Shown here: positions 12,201 to 27,200 of the stretch, in pieces
How positions within the stretch are numbered: position 1 is the stretch's first letter
Layout of the letters: each line of letters begins with the position of its first letter
From: Pithys albifrons albifrons
Taxonomy: Eukaryota > Chordata > Aves > Passeriformes > Thamnophilidae
Assembly: GCF_047495875.1 (NCBI RefSeq)
Contig: NC_092462.1
Coordinates: 41,825,669 to 41,889,668, forward strand
DNA: 64,000 nucleotides
Reading direction: 5' to 3'
Position numbers and translations under genes: made by a program
Notes under the pieces: model-generated
The model's input: the letters and a program-made list of their open reading frames with translations, nothing else
What the model was told of the DNA's origin: nothing
The model's database searches: none

Positions 12201-15200
12201 CACCTTGCTATAGTGCGTGTTCTTTCACCATAGTTGTTACTGTTCTGTGGAGCAGTTGGCCTCCAACAGCTTAGGAAAATCCACCAGACTCCTGAATGAG
12301 CAGAGCATAGTGCCACTGCTATATTACCAGACAGATTGCTTTCAATAAAGCTTTTATTAACATTTTGACTTCTACTTGAACTTGGCAATGGAACAGGAGC
12401 AACTAATTTGTAATGCATACACGTATTGCTGTTGGCCTGGATAGATGGCCTGGTTCTTTGGCATGGTCTACATTCTTGTGAAGCAAAACTAACTAAAAAT
12501 CAAGCTTTGCATATAAAAAGCTGTCATGCCCTGATACCTTTCAAAATACTGTATCACTTCTCTCTTTCCTGGGATTTGTGTGCTGGGCTGGGCTCAGGTA
12601 AATCTGCTTTGTTTTATTTTAGCATGGCTAATTTGAAGATTGAACTCTCTAAGCTGGATAGTGAAACCTGGCCTGGAGCACTGGATGTGGAGAAGGAAAA
12701 ACTGTTGTTAATTAATGAAAAGGAAGAGCTTTTAAAGGAGCTCCAGTTTATTACACCACGCAAGCGTACTCAAGATGAGCTAGAGCAGCTAGAAGCAGAA
12801 AGGAAAAGGCTTGAAGAAGAGCTGGTGTCTGTAAAAAGCACACCCAGTCAAGCACTTGCTGAAAGGTAAGAGGTTGTCCTTTGCTAATATTAAGTGCTGC
12901 TTTCTTCAATCTAACCTTTGTACTCATTACAAAACCTGAACTATGCCTTGATGGGCTATTTTCCTTCAGTAATTGTTCTATGTAGATCTTAATTAAATTT
13001 GTTATTAGCCCTATGGGCAGAAACACAAAGAAGTCCTCTGTGCTGTGACAGAAAGTGAACACCCTCTATGTGCACTGCAGTATCAGTTGCTCTCTGTTAC
13101 CAGCATGAAAATGCTTGTGACAGATGTTAAATAACAGGAATGTCAGCATAGCAGCAGAAAGTCAATACATTATTCACTCCTTTCTGATAATAGCTGTAAA
13201 CTGAACTTGGGTTATAAAGATTATTTTGATTGTTGCAACATCTGAAGCCTTTCATATTGAGAGTTTTATTATATACAAACATGCAACCAAAAGGGGAAAA
13301 AAACCCCCACAAGTTCAGATGAGAAGTGTAATTGCTGCAAAACTTTCCTAACTTGCTGTTACCTACTTGGTAACCAAGTAGCTCCCACATAAATTGTTTT
13401 AGCCAGATTCAGAGTTTGAGAAAATCAAAGCTCTAAGTGGAAATAAATGTATGGGCACCTCTAGCACACACTGAGTGCGATAAACAGAAAATGTCATTGT
13501 GTGTATCACTGTAGTATGCCTTACTGATGTAATACAGGCAGCACTGAGCAGCTTTTTTACTTCCCTCTACTGGGAAAGGCTTGCTGTGGCTCCAGTTTCA
13601 TTGAATGGTGAAATTCCTATTAGCAGCATTAGAAGCTGGGTCCTAAATTGTAGCTGAGTGGTGAGGAACGTTTTTTTGTGTGTGTTTACAAAGTACATAT
13701 GTGTGTATTAGACATGATTTTTAATATTTGTATACTTTATAATGGTTTTAACTACATTATATTGGTAACCCTAATATATTTTAAAAGAAGGTTTATGTGC
13801 TACTGGAACTGTATTTTTACAGGAGAAGCTACCTGTCTGTGGTGGTAGTATCTAAAGTATAACTGAGCTGTTGCTCTCTGACTTCTATTTATAAATGGAG
13901 AATCAAATTCACAAATAAATAACTTTAATCTAAGATTTTGAGAATATGCTCTTGTAAGTAATAGCTAAATCTTGACTCAAGCTATAAATAGGTAGCTGGT
14001 GTCTGAGTCCTGTGTTTTGGATTTGCTTGTTTAGTGCCAAAGAAAATTCTGCTCCTGACTGCTTTCCCATACATGACTAATGCCAAACTTAAGAGTACCA
14101 AGGGCAAGTGAAATTGTTCCCCACTGTCAAGAAGAAATGAATTTTCCATGTGTGGTGACACAATGACTTGTTAGAACTTCCTTTTTTCACCTTCATTTTC
14201 CTCAAATTTTTCTCCTGATTTTTAATCCTGAAAATGTGGATTTTTAAATATTTTTCCCCTGAAGTTACTGTAAGATATGTTGTACATTGCTGGTTGAGCT
14301 GGCACTTAGGGTGGCTTCTGGTTTTCTTTTTTGTTATTCCAGTGAATCTCAAATGAATTTCTACCTGCAACTGTTTATGATATTAAAACTGTCTCCCTTG
14401 GTGACTTTAGAGCACATAAAAACACCAGGCTATTTTGGGGAATATTTCTGGTTTGTCTTCTGTAAACAGAAAGCAAATCTTCATTTTGTAGAAGGGTTCA
14501 GATGGTGAAACTTCTTCTGAAATCTTATTTGAAAAAAGAATATATTTAATTGTATCAGATCAACTATCAGCAGTTTGTTTCTTGGAGATGAGGAAGTTTC
14601 TTTTCTCCATTATCAATTATTATTTTCTTCCCTGATGTTTCATGAATGCCTTCAGTTTGTAATGTTTTCACAGGTACTGATAGTGAATCAACAGTGTAAG
14701 AAACTGTGGATTGTGCCAGAGCTTAATGTGATGAGGGTTTTTCATTGGTTTGGTGGTTTGGTTTTTTTTCTTTATTTCTAAAGGGAAAAGAAAGAGAAGA
14801 TGTGCTCTGACTCAAAACAAAAACATTATAGCATAGCCCGGGGTTATTTTGGAGTAGGATGCTGAAATTGCCACTAGTAGATGTACGCGGATTCAATTTA
14901 CAGAAGGAGGGTATAGATCATAACATATCAACTTCAAAAAAGCAGAGACGGCATACTCTGCCTGCTTTAAGAAGCCTTCCAGCAACTGTGCAGAAGTAAC
15001 TGGATTGGGGAATTGTTGAGAACTACTTGCTACTTTCTTGCCTTTGCATTGGTGTCAGGGAGATTCCATTACTGCTTTAATCCTTGGCAAAATCTGCCAA
15101 GTAATCACAGGCATTTAAACAGTTGCATGATTAACTACTTAATTTTGGTGTTGCCTGCAAAACTGGCACCTGTTCTTGTACCTGTCATAATAAACATGTC

Positions 15201-18200
15201 CGTGTAAGTTTGCACTGAAAGGTGAGGTATGTGCACTTTAACTTTTCAATGTATTTTCTTAGGAGATTCTACGCCCCTCTCAGCAGTGTTAGAATTTAAG
15301 ATCAAAACTGGAGAAAGATGTCTTACTAACACTGAAGTCTCTCCTGCAATGAGTAATAGGTTAATTTAAATAGGAGGGGTGCAAACAGGAGAGATGAAAG
15401 AGGCCCCTGTCAGAAGGAATAACACTATGGTTGTTTAAGTGTTTTCATGAGGGTTTTTTTTTATATTAAAGTTCCTACTTATGTTATAAAGAGAGAAGGT
15501 TTATTGCCTGAAAGATTTAGAGGTTTGTTTTCTTTTTTCTATTTAGCCTAATGTAGAATAAAAAAACTGCCCCTGAATCTCAATTTGTTGTGGGATAGTA
15601 AAATTGTTTCCTATGTTTCATCACCCAGCTTGTGTTTGTGACTTGTGATTAACGTATTTCTGAAATTTACCTGCAGGTATTAATATTTGTACTTTAATTC
15701 CTAGTACATCAAATTACATCCAGGAATTTTTTTTTCAAGTGCTAAATTATATGGGATGAATTGTATTTTATCAACCCCCTTAAGATAATAAAAGAAAACA
15801 AACTGTTGTCTGTGCTTTGGAGACAAATAAGCAAACAAACCTTTTAGTTCAATAGTACAAATTCGGTGGAACAACTAACTATAAGTCTCTTTTGAGGACT
15901 TCAGTCAGAGAAATTCCTAAGCTTTTATTTCCTTTCTTGCCTTCTACCATTAGTAGTTGAACACACAGAGCAATCTTTGTGCATCTTCCTTAAGGAAAAA
16001 ATGATAGTTCATTACTGAAAAGCCACAAAAGAGCTAGTGAAGGGCACTCTTGCTTGGGAAAAGCAGGATAGATTAGGCTTTAACAGAAGACTGAAGGCAT
16101 CAATAGTAAAATGATAGCAAAGAGTGCTTGATACCATAAATGAGCATAATTTGTGCTTTGGAAACCTTGTGTGTATGTCTTCCTGGGCAAAGAATGAAGT
16201 TCCATGTATGCTTTTCACAGCCTTAGCAGGTATTAGCAGCTGAACACATTGCAGTGTAAGAGCACACACGGTGTGAGCAGTGAAGTGGAAGTTCACACCC
16301 TGGCTGACCTCAGGGTAACTTTTTCACCTTTGCATAACCCAGATTTGCTCGCTGAATAAGCATTAGTGTAAGCAAGTGCTTTTCATGCTTTGCTGAATCA
16401 GGGACTTAATGTCTTTTTACTGGTATCTGACACTCAAAGGGGTTGAATTCTGGGAACTCTCGAGTATTTAATTCAGTTAATTCACTTTGTGTAAGAAAGC
16501 CATGGTTGATTTTTGTTTTTTTCTTTGAACTGTGCTGTGCATTTGAATTTTAATTTTTGCATCCTGATACGACAGAAAGGCCAAAGGAACCATTCTGGGG
16601 AATGAACCATCAACGTGGGGTTTTTTTGAAATCCATTAAAGGAAGGGATGTAATTTCTTGTTTCTCAGATTAGTTACTCTTGACAACTTGTGACATGTAT
16701 CAGTTGACTGAGCAAGGCCTAGAGAACAATACTGTAATCCACGACTACAGGAGGATTTTTGCTGAATCCACTGAGGGAAAGAAATTTATTTAGTGTTGTA
16801 AATGGAGTGATAAAGGGAATTATAAAAGAAAAAAAAATCACTGTAAAGGTTAGTGAATCATTTCTGCTAGCAGCCAGCCAGGAGGAATAGGAGAGTTCCC
16901 CTTTTGTGGCTTTAGAGCTACACTAGATAACGAAGCAGGAGGCAATAAATCCTGCTTTTTCATAAAGGTGAACCTTGAGCATTAAAATGCTGTGTGGTTC
17001 TGAGGTGATGACAAAGCTGTTGGGGATGTAGAAGTCTTTACCAAGGGGTCCTAAATATCATCCATCATCTCAGAACCTTTCATTGACTACTGCTTTGATT
17101 TGCTGTACTTTGTCTCTATATAAAGATTTTGAAATTAAAGAGAGTGCCTCGATTTTAAACTTTGAAATATCAAAACTAATACTGGCATTAGTCTTCTTTT
17201 GATTTTGTTAGTTTAGTTTTGTTTTGGTGGAATTAGTTTTGGGTTTGGTTTGTTTTTTTCCTGGAACTGTATGAAGTGAGGAGCCAGTCTGTAGCATGGG
17301 TTTTAGAAACTGTGTTAGAGCAGATCTTATTGTCCTGAAGTTGCAGCTATTTTCCCAGTGCTCATCTATTAACTCTTTTATTGGGTGCATGTTCCCCTTA
17401 GTGCAGTGTGAGTGTCCCAATGCTCTGCTTGCTTGTACACTCAGCATTTGTTACAGTGCTTGGTATTCTGCAGGTAAAGGCACTCTGCTGAAGCAGTTCG
17501 GGTTTTACGATAGGACCGAGAGCTAACACTGTTATTTTGGATTTTAGTATCTGTCAACCTGATAAAAATATGAGGGATCTTTTTGTTTCTTTCTTATCTA
17601 TAAGGTATTTTAGCCTACAGATTATTTTGTAATGCTTTCCTGAACTAATATGTATTTCTCTTTGCAGCTTGAAATTGGAGGAGAGAAGGAAAGAGCTGGT
17701 ACAGAAACTTGAGGAAACTACAAAGTTAACTACTTACTTGCATTCACAGCTTAGGAGGTGAGACTGTATGCAGCATGTAAAACCTGTTTGCTAGTGGAAT
17801 TGGAGGTCTTAACTTCATTCTTAGGTTTTTCTCTTAGCTGGAAGCTCAGTAAAATTTGTGTAATATATAACTCAGAAAAAACAAGTGTAATAGCTTCAAG
17901 CATTTTGTCACCATGCAAACCTGATGTAATTTGGAATTTCAGTAGGCACTCAAGACTGGATTCAACGGTTTTTGCACAGCTTCCATAGTTAAGCAGGCAG
18001 GCTTATTTTGCCTCTGCATAAGTAACTAAGTACATCACAACTTCTCTAACTGGTCCTATCTTCAAAATCTTGTAATTGTGGAGACCAAACAATTTCTCAG
18101 AGTTCTGTCTAAAGTTGTTACAAGTGTAGCTTTTATTCTGTTTAGAAAGTGGAGAAGCTTAATGAGTACATGTGTGCATGTGAATATCTAGTGAGTAGGT

Positions 18201-21200
18201 CATTCTCGTTTGATTCTTCAACACTGACTGACACTCTCTGTAGGCAGAAATGTATCCTCAGCTGCATTTTTTTTTCTGACAGTCATTGATTCAAAATTTG
18301 ACTCTGGGTTTATAAAATTCATAGTGATAACAAAAGAGTAATCAGTTACAGCAACTGTGAACTCAAACTCACAGCTCTGATGGGAATTCTAATATTTAAT
18401 GATTATAGGATCATAGAATTATAGAATTATTTGGGTTGGAAGGGACCTTAAAGATCATCTAGTTCAATCCCTTTGCCATGGACAGGGACACCTTCCACTA
18501 GACCAGGTTGCTCAGGGCCTTGTCCCTCAGGGATGCATGAAACATGTAACTGGTACTAGGGAAGAGTTTCTCTCATCTCTGGACTGTTACTCTGGGCTAC
18601 CAAGCCTGACGTCCATTATATTAATTTAGAAAATCCTGGATTTTCTTGCCTGTCCCACTGGGATGCACCAGTCAGACACTGTAATGTTTACCTGTTTCCT
18701 CAGAAATCAAAATAGTGCTGTAAGAGGAAAAGTATTTTTAAGCATTCTGTAAAGGTCCTCTCACAATAAGTCATACATCGTATTCATTGGATCTAGGGTG
18801 GTTTAGCTATTTCAGGCATCTCAGCCAGATCCCATAAATGGCATCTTGATTGGTGATTAGTTAGGAAAAAAGTATTTTAAATAATTTTTGAAAGTATTTT
18901 GTACTCACGTGTAGACTTTGGGAAGTCTCTTTGTCCTGTTAAAACCAGCTTTCTAGTCCAGTGGAAAAAAAATTTAAGTTGATAATTCTGTTATTGTTCA
19001 GTAAACAACTTTAAAGTATTTAGAAGGGCCTGCTTGAAATACTTTTTCTTGACATTTTTTTCCCAGCAGTCCTTCAGAGCTGATGCAGTGACACTCAGTT
19101 TCTCTGGCTTGGCAAGAGTCCTTTTCTCCTGTTACTAACAGGAAAAGATTGCATGTTATGGCCTTTGCCATACCTTATATAGTTGGATTTACTGTGCATG
19201 TAGAGTGTGTGTTGTCTTACAGATGTGAAGCAGTTGTGCTATACGTTGTCTTCCAGCTACCATCTTTCCCAGATGCTTGACAGAGGGTAGGCTGCATTAA
19301 CTGCTCCAGGGGTGACAGCACTCCTCTGCTGTCATAAGCTCCCCCCCGGGATCCCTTTCCTGTCATATTGACCACATGAGCACCCACATCAGAGCAGAGC
19401 AGGCCTTTGAGGGAATACAGCAGCTGAGAAGGCTGCTGTTACTGCCGGACCAGTTTGTCAAATCTGCAGCCTTCTCCAGAAGAAAAGGGGCTTAGGCAAC
19501 TGGGCATAAGCTGGATAAATCACCCTGGTGATGTGCAGGTTGGACACACTGATCTAAGCCAAGTATGGGTGCTTAAAAAACATAAAGTCCAAATCAGCAT
19601 TTGGTTGTAAACCGCTATAGTGCAGTTGCAGTCAGACTTCTCTCTCCTTGTTCCGTTTTTTGCTGATTTAGTTTAGTAACATCAGGGTATGTGTTTGTGC
19701 TCTCTTTGCAGCCTCTCAACTAGTACGTTGTCTGTGTCTTCAGGGAGCAGTTTGGGATCCCTGGCATCCAGCAGGGGGTCCCTGAACACGTCAAGCAGAG
19801 GGTCGCTAAACTCGCTCAGCTCCACGGATCTCTACTATAGCCAAGGCGACCAAGTAACAGATTTGGACTATCAGTATAAACTTGACTTCATATTGCAAGA
19901 AAAAAGTGGTTACGTTCCTTCGGGGCCTATCACTACTATTCATGAGAATGAAGTGGTCAGTTCCCATGGGAGACTGGGTTACAGTGACTCTCCTTCAGCT
20001 GCAGACCATCCCAAATTGACTGAACCTCCCAAATCTGTGACATCACTGTCTTCCAGATCATCACTCTCCTCCTTATCCCCTCCAGGCTCCCCTTTGGTTG
20101 TAGAAGCTGCGTTTTCAGTGTCAGCTCAAAATTCCCCTCTACATCACCTCATTTCAGACTTTGAAGACCCTGACTTTTTGGGTGACTTTGCAGGTATTAG
20201 TCTCTGTGAGAACCAAATACTGTTGGACTCTGACGCCAGAGCAGGATCTCAGATTCCTACATGTGGTAAAGATTTCAGTGGAGGTGTTAGGCAGCCTCTG
20301 CCTTCTCTGCATGAGGGAAGTTCAGGTAACTAAAAAAAAATCTAATGTCAAATGTATATGTAACATGAAAACTAACAGCTGGCTCCTGAATGAGGAGGTA
20401 CCCCGGGTAACTAAAGCATATCTTTATCAGCACACATTTGCCATGATGGGCAGTCAACCTTTCTAAATAACCTTACTTCTTGCTTTGGCTGCACAGAGCT
20501 GCAATCACTGATTCCATCTACATTTTTCAATAATTATCCCAGAAAAAAAGTTCATGTGTTGCAATCTCTGTCATGGAAAAACAACACAAAACCTTGAAAG
20601 TGGATCTTGAAGGCATGGAGGATGCTTGGTGTTCCTAGGTACTGTCAGCGTGTATGGATATGGAGCAAAATTACCCTCTGCTGGTTTTTGATAACTTGAA
20701 ATCAGATGCTTTGTTTCTCACTGAACAGTAAGTTACTTACAAACTGACATACTCAGTAATAAGAGATTTCTGGATTCAGAATTATATGTGTATGTGTATC
20801 TAGTTACTTGAACCTGCTTTCAGTGAAAGATCTGCAGTTCATTGTGAGTTGAGAAAGACAGGTGACCACATGCCATGTAAGTTACAGTGAGCCACTCCCC
20901 ATTTTTAACAAGGATTTCACAGCTTTTATCTTTTTAGCCAAGTTGGAACAGAGATCCTAAGCTAGTAGAGGCTCCCCCTGTAGCCTGGGGGTAACTTCCA
21001 AAAGAATGAGACATCTCATCCTTTAGCATACTTCCTTTAAGGAAGATGGGATGAATGGCCCTGTGAGTTATCAAGGTATCCTTAGTAACTAGTTAACTTT
21101 GAAGTGTGGTGAATTTCACTTCAGGTCTGCAGTAAAAGCCATGCAACATACTCAGTCACCTTACACTGTCAGAACCTTTGGCAGAGCCAGAACTTCAAAA

Positions 21201-24200
21201 ATGCCAGCTGTTAAGGATTGATGTCTTGTGCTCAGTGTTACAGTGCCCACTGTACTGCTTTTTGTTAGGGTTGACAGGATGTTGTGCTTTCTATGCACAT
21301 CTAGTCTTGTCTAGTGTCATTCTGTGTCCTTGTCTTCAAGTATGTTGCAAACCCTTCGTGTTTACAGAATCACAGAATCAACTGGGTTGGAAGGGACCCA
21401 CAAAGATTATCCAACCCAGCCCTTAGCCCCTCACAGGACTATCCCCAAGAGTCACACCACATACCCCAGAGTATCATCCAAATACTCCTTCAACTCTGTC
21501 GGGCTTGGTGCTGTGACTACTCCCCTGGGAACCGTGTTCCAGTACTCAACCACACTCTGGGTGAAGAACCTCTTTCTAATATCCAGCCTAAACCTTCCCC
21601 CCTGACACAACTTCAGGCCATTCTCTTGAGTCCTGTCAGTGGTCCCACAGAGTAGAGATCAGTGCCTGCCCCTCCTCTTCACCTCACAAGGAAGCTGTAA
21701 CTGCAATGAGGTCTCCCATCAGTCTCTTCTCCAGGCTGAACAGACCAAGTGACCTCAGCTGCTCCTCATACAACTTCCCCTCAAGGCCCTTCACCATCTT
21801 CACTGCCCTCCTCTGGATACTCTTTAATAGCTTAATGTCCTTCTTATATTGTGGCACCCAAAACTGCACACAATATTCAAGGTGAGGCTGCCCCAGTGCA
21901 GAACAGAGTGGGACAATCCCCTCACTCAACCGGCTGGTAATGCTGTGCCTGATGCCCGCCGGACAGGTTTTGTTACACAGGGACTCTGTTTTCCTAAGGA
22001 AGAACTGAGGGATATCCAGCAGTGCTGAGCACTGGCAGCTCTAGATGAAAACTGGTCAGTCCCTAGCATTCCCAGCTCCACATTTCTGGGCCTGAGTTGA
22101 TAGGGAAGCAGCTTACTAAGGAGTTTGGATCTCTCAGAATAAATACAGCCTAGCTCATGAGAGTCCATTGGCCAGGTTTGTTGCTAAGTTTGAACCCTTG
22201 TGCTTGGAGTTTGCTGGTATTTAGTAAAGGTGCCTGGACATAGTGATGCAGTTACATATTTTATTGAGAAATTTGGTTTTTATAATCTCAGGAAATTGTC
22301 TAACATGTGTTAGCTAATTAGGTTACCTTACTGCAGTACTGTAGTAATTTCACTGGTGGCCAGAGCAACATGGCACCAGAAGAGAAAGTCATAGTGTGCT
22401 TAGCTGTGAGTCCCCTCTCTGTGCCACTGTGCAGAAAGAAAACAAGAAATTGACTGATGTCCTGATGGTCTCAACCTGTGAAGTGCAAAGTGAAAAAATA
22501 TGGAAGGGGAATTTGGAGAGAGAGGGTCATATTGTCATTTGTCTTCTCAGGGTAGTGTAACACAGTAGTTACGTTACTTCAGAGCTGTATTATAAAAAGA
22601 TTGAAACAATAATTATTTTTCCTGCCTGTGTTTCAGCAGCGTGTCCTTTTGGAATTAACAGCATCTTTCAGTCTGTCTTTTGCAATCTGTCTGCAGCTCA
22701 TCTAGTCTGAGAACTGAATTCAAGATGGCTTGGAATTTGGGAACACATAGAGCTATGTGGAATCAGAATTGGTTTTTTAAAATTTATTTCAATAGATTCC
22801 AAGGGCATTGTGTGTTGTCTAACATTTTTTAACTTCTTGAGGACCTATTATTCTGGATATTGTCAGGGTGTCTTTTAAGTCTACATAAGTAGTTACTGTT
22901 TTAAATTGTAAATTTCATCCTCTGCTTCTCCATACTGATACTTCCTCATGTAGGGTCATATACATAATGTAAATTATCTGTAAATTTGTGTTAAGACTGC
23001 TAAAACAAGCATTCAAATTTTGAAAAGCCAGATACTAATTAATTATGCTTCAATACCTCTAGTTTCCACAGTAAAAGGGGCCTCATGGTGAGGCTTCAGT
23101 GCATTAACAGTGAGACATAGACCTGGGGTTGGTTCAGTGTTTCTACTCTAATTTCATTCTTGAAGCTGCTGTGATGATGAATGGGAAAGTTTGCAACAAA
23201 CTCAGCAGGAGGCATTAAACCTGCATGGAAAATTTCAGCCCACACACTTAAGTTTTCCAAGACAACCAATCTGAATACTGCTGACTCTTAACTTGCACAT
23301 AGACAGACTGGAAGACACTATAGCTCATATTTTCATGGGATCTGCAGTCGCTCTCTAGATGCAGTTGCTCACCTGCTTGTCTGTCTGTCTCTGACTTTTC
23401 TGTTTGGTGAACCCTGCAGACAACTGCTCCTTTGCACATGTCCCTGCTGTCAGAAACCAAGTTGGAATATCATGTAGTTCTTCCACAGTCAGTCTCTGTC
23501 ATTGTCAAAGTCAATTCAGGCTGCTGTAGTAATTCCTAAGGGTAATCAATAAATCATGTCATCACCTTCACCCCTCACATGGTGCAGCAGAAAGGAAAAA
23601 GCACTTCATCATCAAGGAAAAAGCTTTCCTACTGCCATAAATAAAAGCCCAAATCCAGCAATCAATCATCTAATCTGGAGACTTAAATTTTAAACATCTT
23701 AACAGGATGTAAAGTCATGATTCAGATGGAGGTGATAATGCATACCAATATCGTCACTCCTTGGCAGATGAAAGGACTGCACAGGCCCTCGGCTTACTGT
23801 GCTGCAGAATGTGGCTTCACTGCATGACACCAGCATATGAATGCGAGTTGAAGATTAAAGCTAAGTGGTCGTTGATAGTAAAGAGACTGTAGTATAAAAA
23901 GGTTTTGATGATAGTAAAGCAGAGGGGATTTTTCATTTCTACCCGTTGTATCATTGGGGAGAGGGTGTCTGTCTGACTTCTGAATATTTAATAAACTGTA
24001 GGCAAGCCTTTGGCATGTAGCTGAAGTGTCACTACAGGGCTGAATATGAACATGGCAAATACAGGTTTAAAGGTCAGGATAATGAGGGTTAATAATGAGA
24101 ATAATGAAGGATAAAAACTAGCTCAACAGAAAAGGGTGATGATAGGAGCCTGTATCTCTGGGAGTGCATAATAGTACATTTTCAAGTTCATCAGTCTGGT

Positions 24201-27200
24201 TGTATCTGTAGCCAGAATATGTGGGAACAGCAGCACAGTCTTAGAATGTTCAATGATGTGAAACAAAACTACTCTCTGATACTCAGTTAAGGGTCACCTC
24301 TTTCAACTTGACAGCTTTCTAAGCTATGCTCTTCTCTCTTCCTGACTATTAATCTCTTCGACTAATTTTCATTCTTTTTCCTTTCTTTAGGTGTTGACTT
24401 ACCAAGGAGAATAGACAGTCACTTGCTTGAGGAGAAAACTGCCCGTGTGTCTGCTGCTGTGTCTGATGAGTCTGTAGCTGGGGACAGTGGTGTATATGAA
24501 GCTTCTGTGAAACAGTAGGTTTGAGAAATCATTCAAGTCTTCCCACCAAAAAGTTGAATACATCTGTGAGCAGTTCACATAGTACCAGCAGAAGTCATTA
24601 ATTGGTCTTGCCTTTTTTAGAAATATTTTGTACTTTCAGATGAATTGCCATATGACAAAGTTTAGTTTGGGTTAATTTTTGTGCTGTATAACTTGGCTGA
24701 GTAGCATTAATATGCTTCTTTATAACACTGGGGGGTTTTCTCTTGCTAGAAGTGTTCCTGAGAGAAAAACTATTTAAACTGTGCAGGTTCTGCCATGTGA
24801 TTGTATTGACACTACTCAGAGTTAATGTTTCTACTTCTGTTTAGATACAAACTTAAGATTGCGTGACATTTTGTTTGAATTTATTTTTTTTTCAAAGGAG
24901 GTTATAGAAAAGAAATCCTCATTTTTAATGTTGGTATTAAATTAATCCAGGTTGGGGTTTAATGTTCACTGTGGTGAACAGGATATAAGAAATGTATTTG
25001 CTGTTGACAAGACAACTTCTAGAGGATTCTTCATACTAGTTTATGTAGCATTGTCTGTTTTCTGACAGTGAGAACAATGAACTTCAGACTGCAGAGCAGG
25101 AGACTTGCTAACTGTGAGAGAAACAAAAATCTTTATTTTTCACCTCAGTTTTGTCAAGTTGTTGACATTAAGATTTTTTTGTCCTTTTGAATATTCAGAG
25201 AGAGATGTTTTAGCAGGATGGTTGCAAAGACATAGATGCATGTCTTCTCTTGCCAGGTTAAAAGCTGTTCTTTTAGAACAGAGAAAGGTGCATTATGGTA
25301 TCATAAATGGTGTCATAAATGGGTTTTATTGGCATATGATAAAATTACTTGTCAAGTCTTTCACAAATTAAAATGTAATAAAAAGTAGATGCGACCAAAT
25401 AAAAGTACTCAAATACAAAAGGACTTTCTCCTGAAGTATTAGAAAGCCGGTTCAATCTCACCTTAGGTCATGGACCCATATTTCTCCCTGCACTCTGAGT
25501 CCTAATATTAGTTTGCTCCGCTTCTTCAGTTAGACCTAATGCAACTTCTTAGGCTGAAATAAACTCCCATCTATTAAAACCTCAGCCTTCCCTTGACTAA
25601 GCAGCTGGAACTGTGTATTTTGGGTCAATAACCACTATTGTCATTATATTTTGTTTCAATTCTGAGCTGCTGTGATCAAAACTTACTGTCTGCTCCAGTT
25701 ACAAGTACAGTGTAAGAAATGAGCAGATATTGGACTAAAAGCTGTGGAAGTTTTGTGGAGCAAGTCATTAGCTGTCCTCTCCAGTGACTGTGAGTGGTGG
25801 GATAGGTGGAAAACAGAACAAATTCCTGTCACTACTCAGAAAAAGGGGAAAGAAGGCAATTGCATTCCCTAAACCTCTGTACAAAAGGAAACTATTGCTA
25901 TTTGTGCAAGCTGAGATTTACATACTGGCTATTCCATGATAGCTCCAGGTGTGGATACTCTTAATTATTACTGAGTAGGAAGTAGTGAAGAGGTGATGAT
26001 TGCCTCTGTGTGAACCGCTTATGTTTGGTACAAGTGTCTTTCTGAGCACTGTCTATGGAAGGACAGTGTGCTGAAGTTACAATGCAGTGATTTCTGCTGT
26101 ATAGACCAGTCCTTTGTGTTGAGTAATTTAAGGCAGGGGAGGAAATACATTCATTCTATCAAATTAGCTATCAGCAAGGAAATGTGCAGTAAAAAGAAAA
26201 TCTCTAAATGCAGAGTCTTAAAATAATGCTGTCATGTCCTGTGAGATGTCTCTGTCAGTCTTCACATTTCCTATCTTAATATTTTCTGTCTTGACCTTGT
26301 TTATTGATTCCAACAGTCTAGTTTTAAAAATCAATGAAACACATTAATACCACATCCTCAGTCAAACCTCCCAGAAAATGACTGGAATTATTTTGACACA
26401 TGGATTCTCTGTAATTAATTTCAACACTGGATTTGTTCTTCAGCTGCAAGACTTGTATCCCTTTGGTTCTTTGAATGCTTGTGAAAACAGGCTCACAGGA
26501 CAGATGCTTGTTATTTGCACAGAAACCTTTGTATTTTAGAGACCTCCAAAGCTCAGTATTCTGCAAAGCAGTATTTCATATCTAGTTTATGTGTGGCCTG
26601 AGATTATTACAATTTTAATTTCCAATTTTATATTCAGTAGGATAAAGAAGTCCTAAAGGAAAAAGTTTTTCCTATAGGAAAAAAATCATGATATTTTCTC
26701 CTGATGGTTAGTCCAGCCTGCTTCAGGAATCAGCCTAAGGCCTTTCTGAGTCATTGCTGCAGTAGTTGAATGGTGCCGGCAGCGACTGTGCCTGAAACAG
26801 GCATTGCTGTTGTGTAGGCTCTGAAACTCTCATTTGGAGTGCCTGCTGTCAGTGAATCAGCCTGTTCAGGAGAATGTGTATATATTCTCTGTGTGCATGC
26901 CTTAGTTATTGCTGAAAGCTAACCGTAATGCTCCTCAATTGATTTTTTGCCTATTGTTTCTAGAACAAATGAAACTGAGGATATTGTATGTAGTGAAGAT
27001 GATGCAACAATTCTAGAGGCTGCTCAGGTACAAATAGAACTCAGGTAAGTGACCAGCAAAGGGAATATTTCTGTTTATACATAAACATGAATAGTAAACT
27101 TTCCTCATATTGTCCTTTCTTTAACAGATATGACCACGACAATTCAAGTTTTGTGATAATCATAGTACGACTCAGAAATTTTCCAGCGTTTTCTGTCTCA

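Noticed and set aside
12426..12622. Upstream extension of the exon at 12623, with an apparent start
   Set aside because: The open frame happens to continue into the intron. The acceptor gttttattttag and the phase of the preceding exon set the exon start at 12623.
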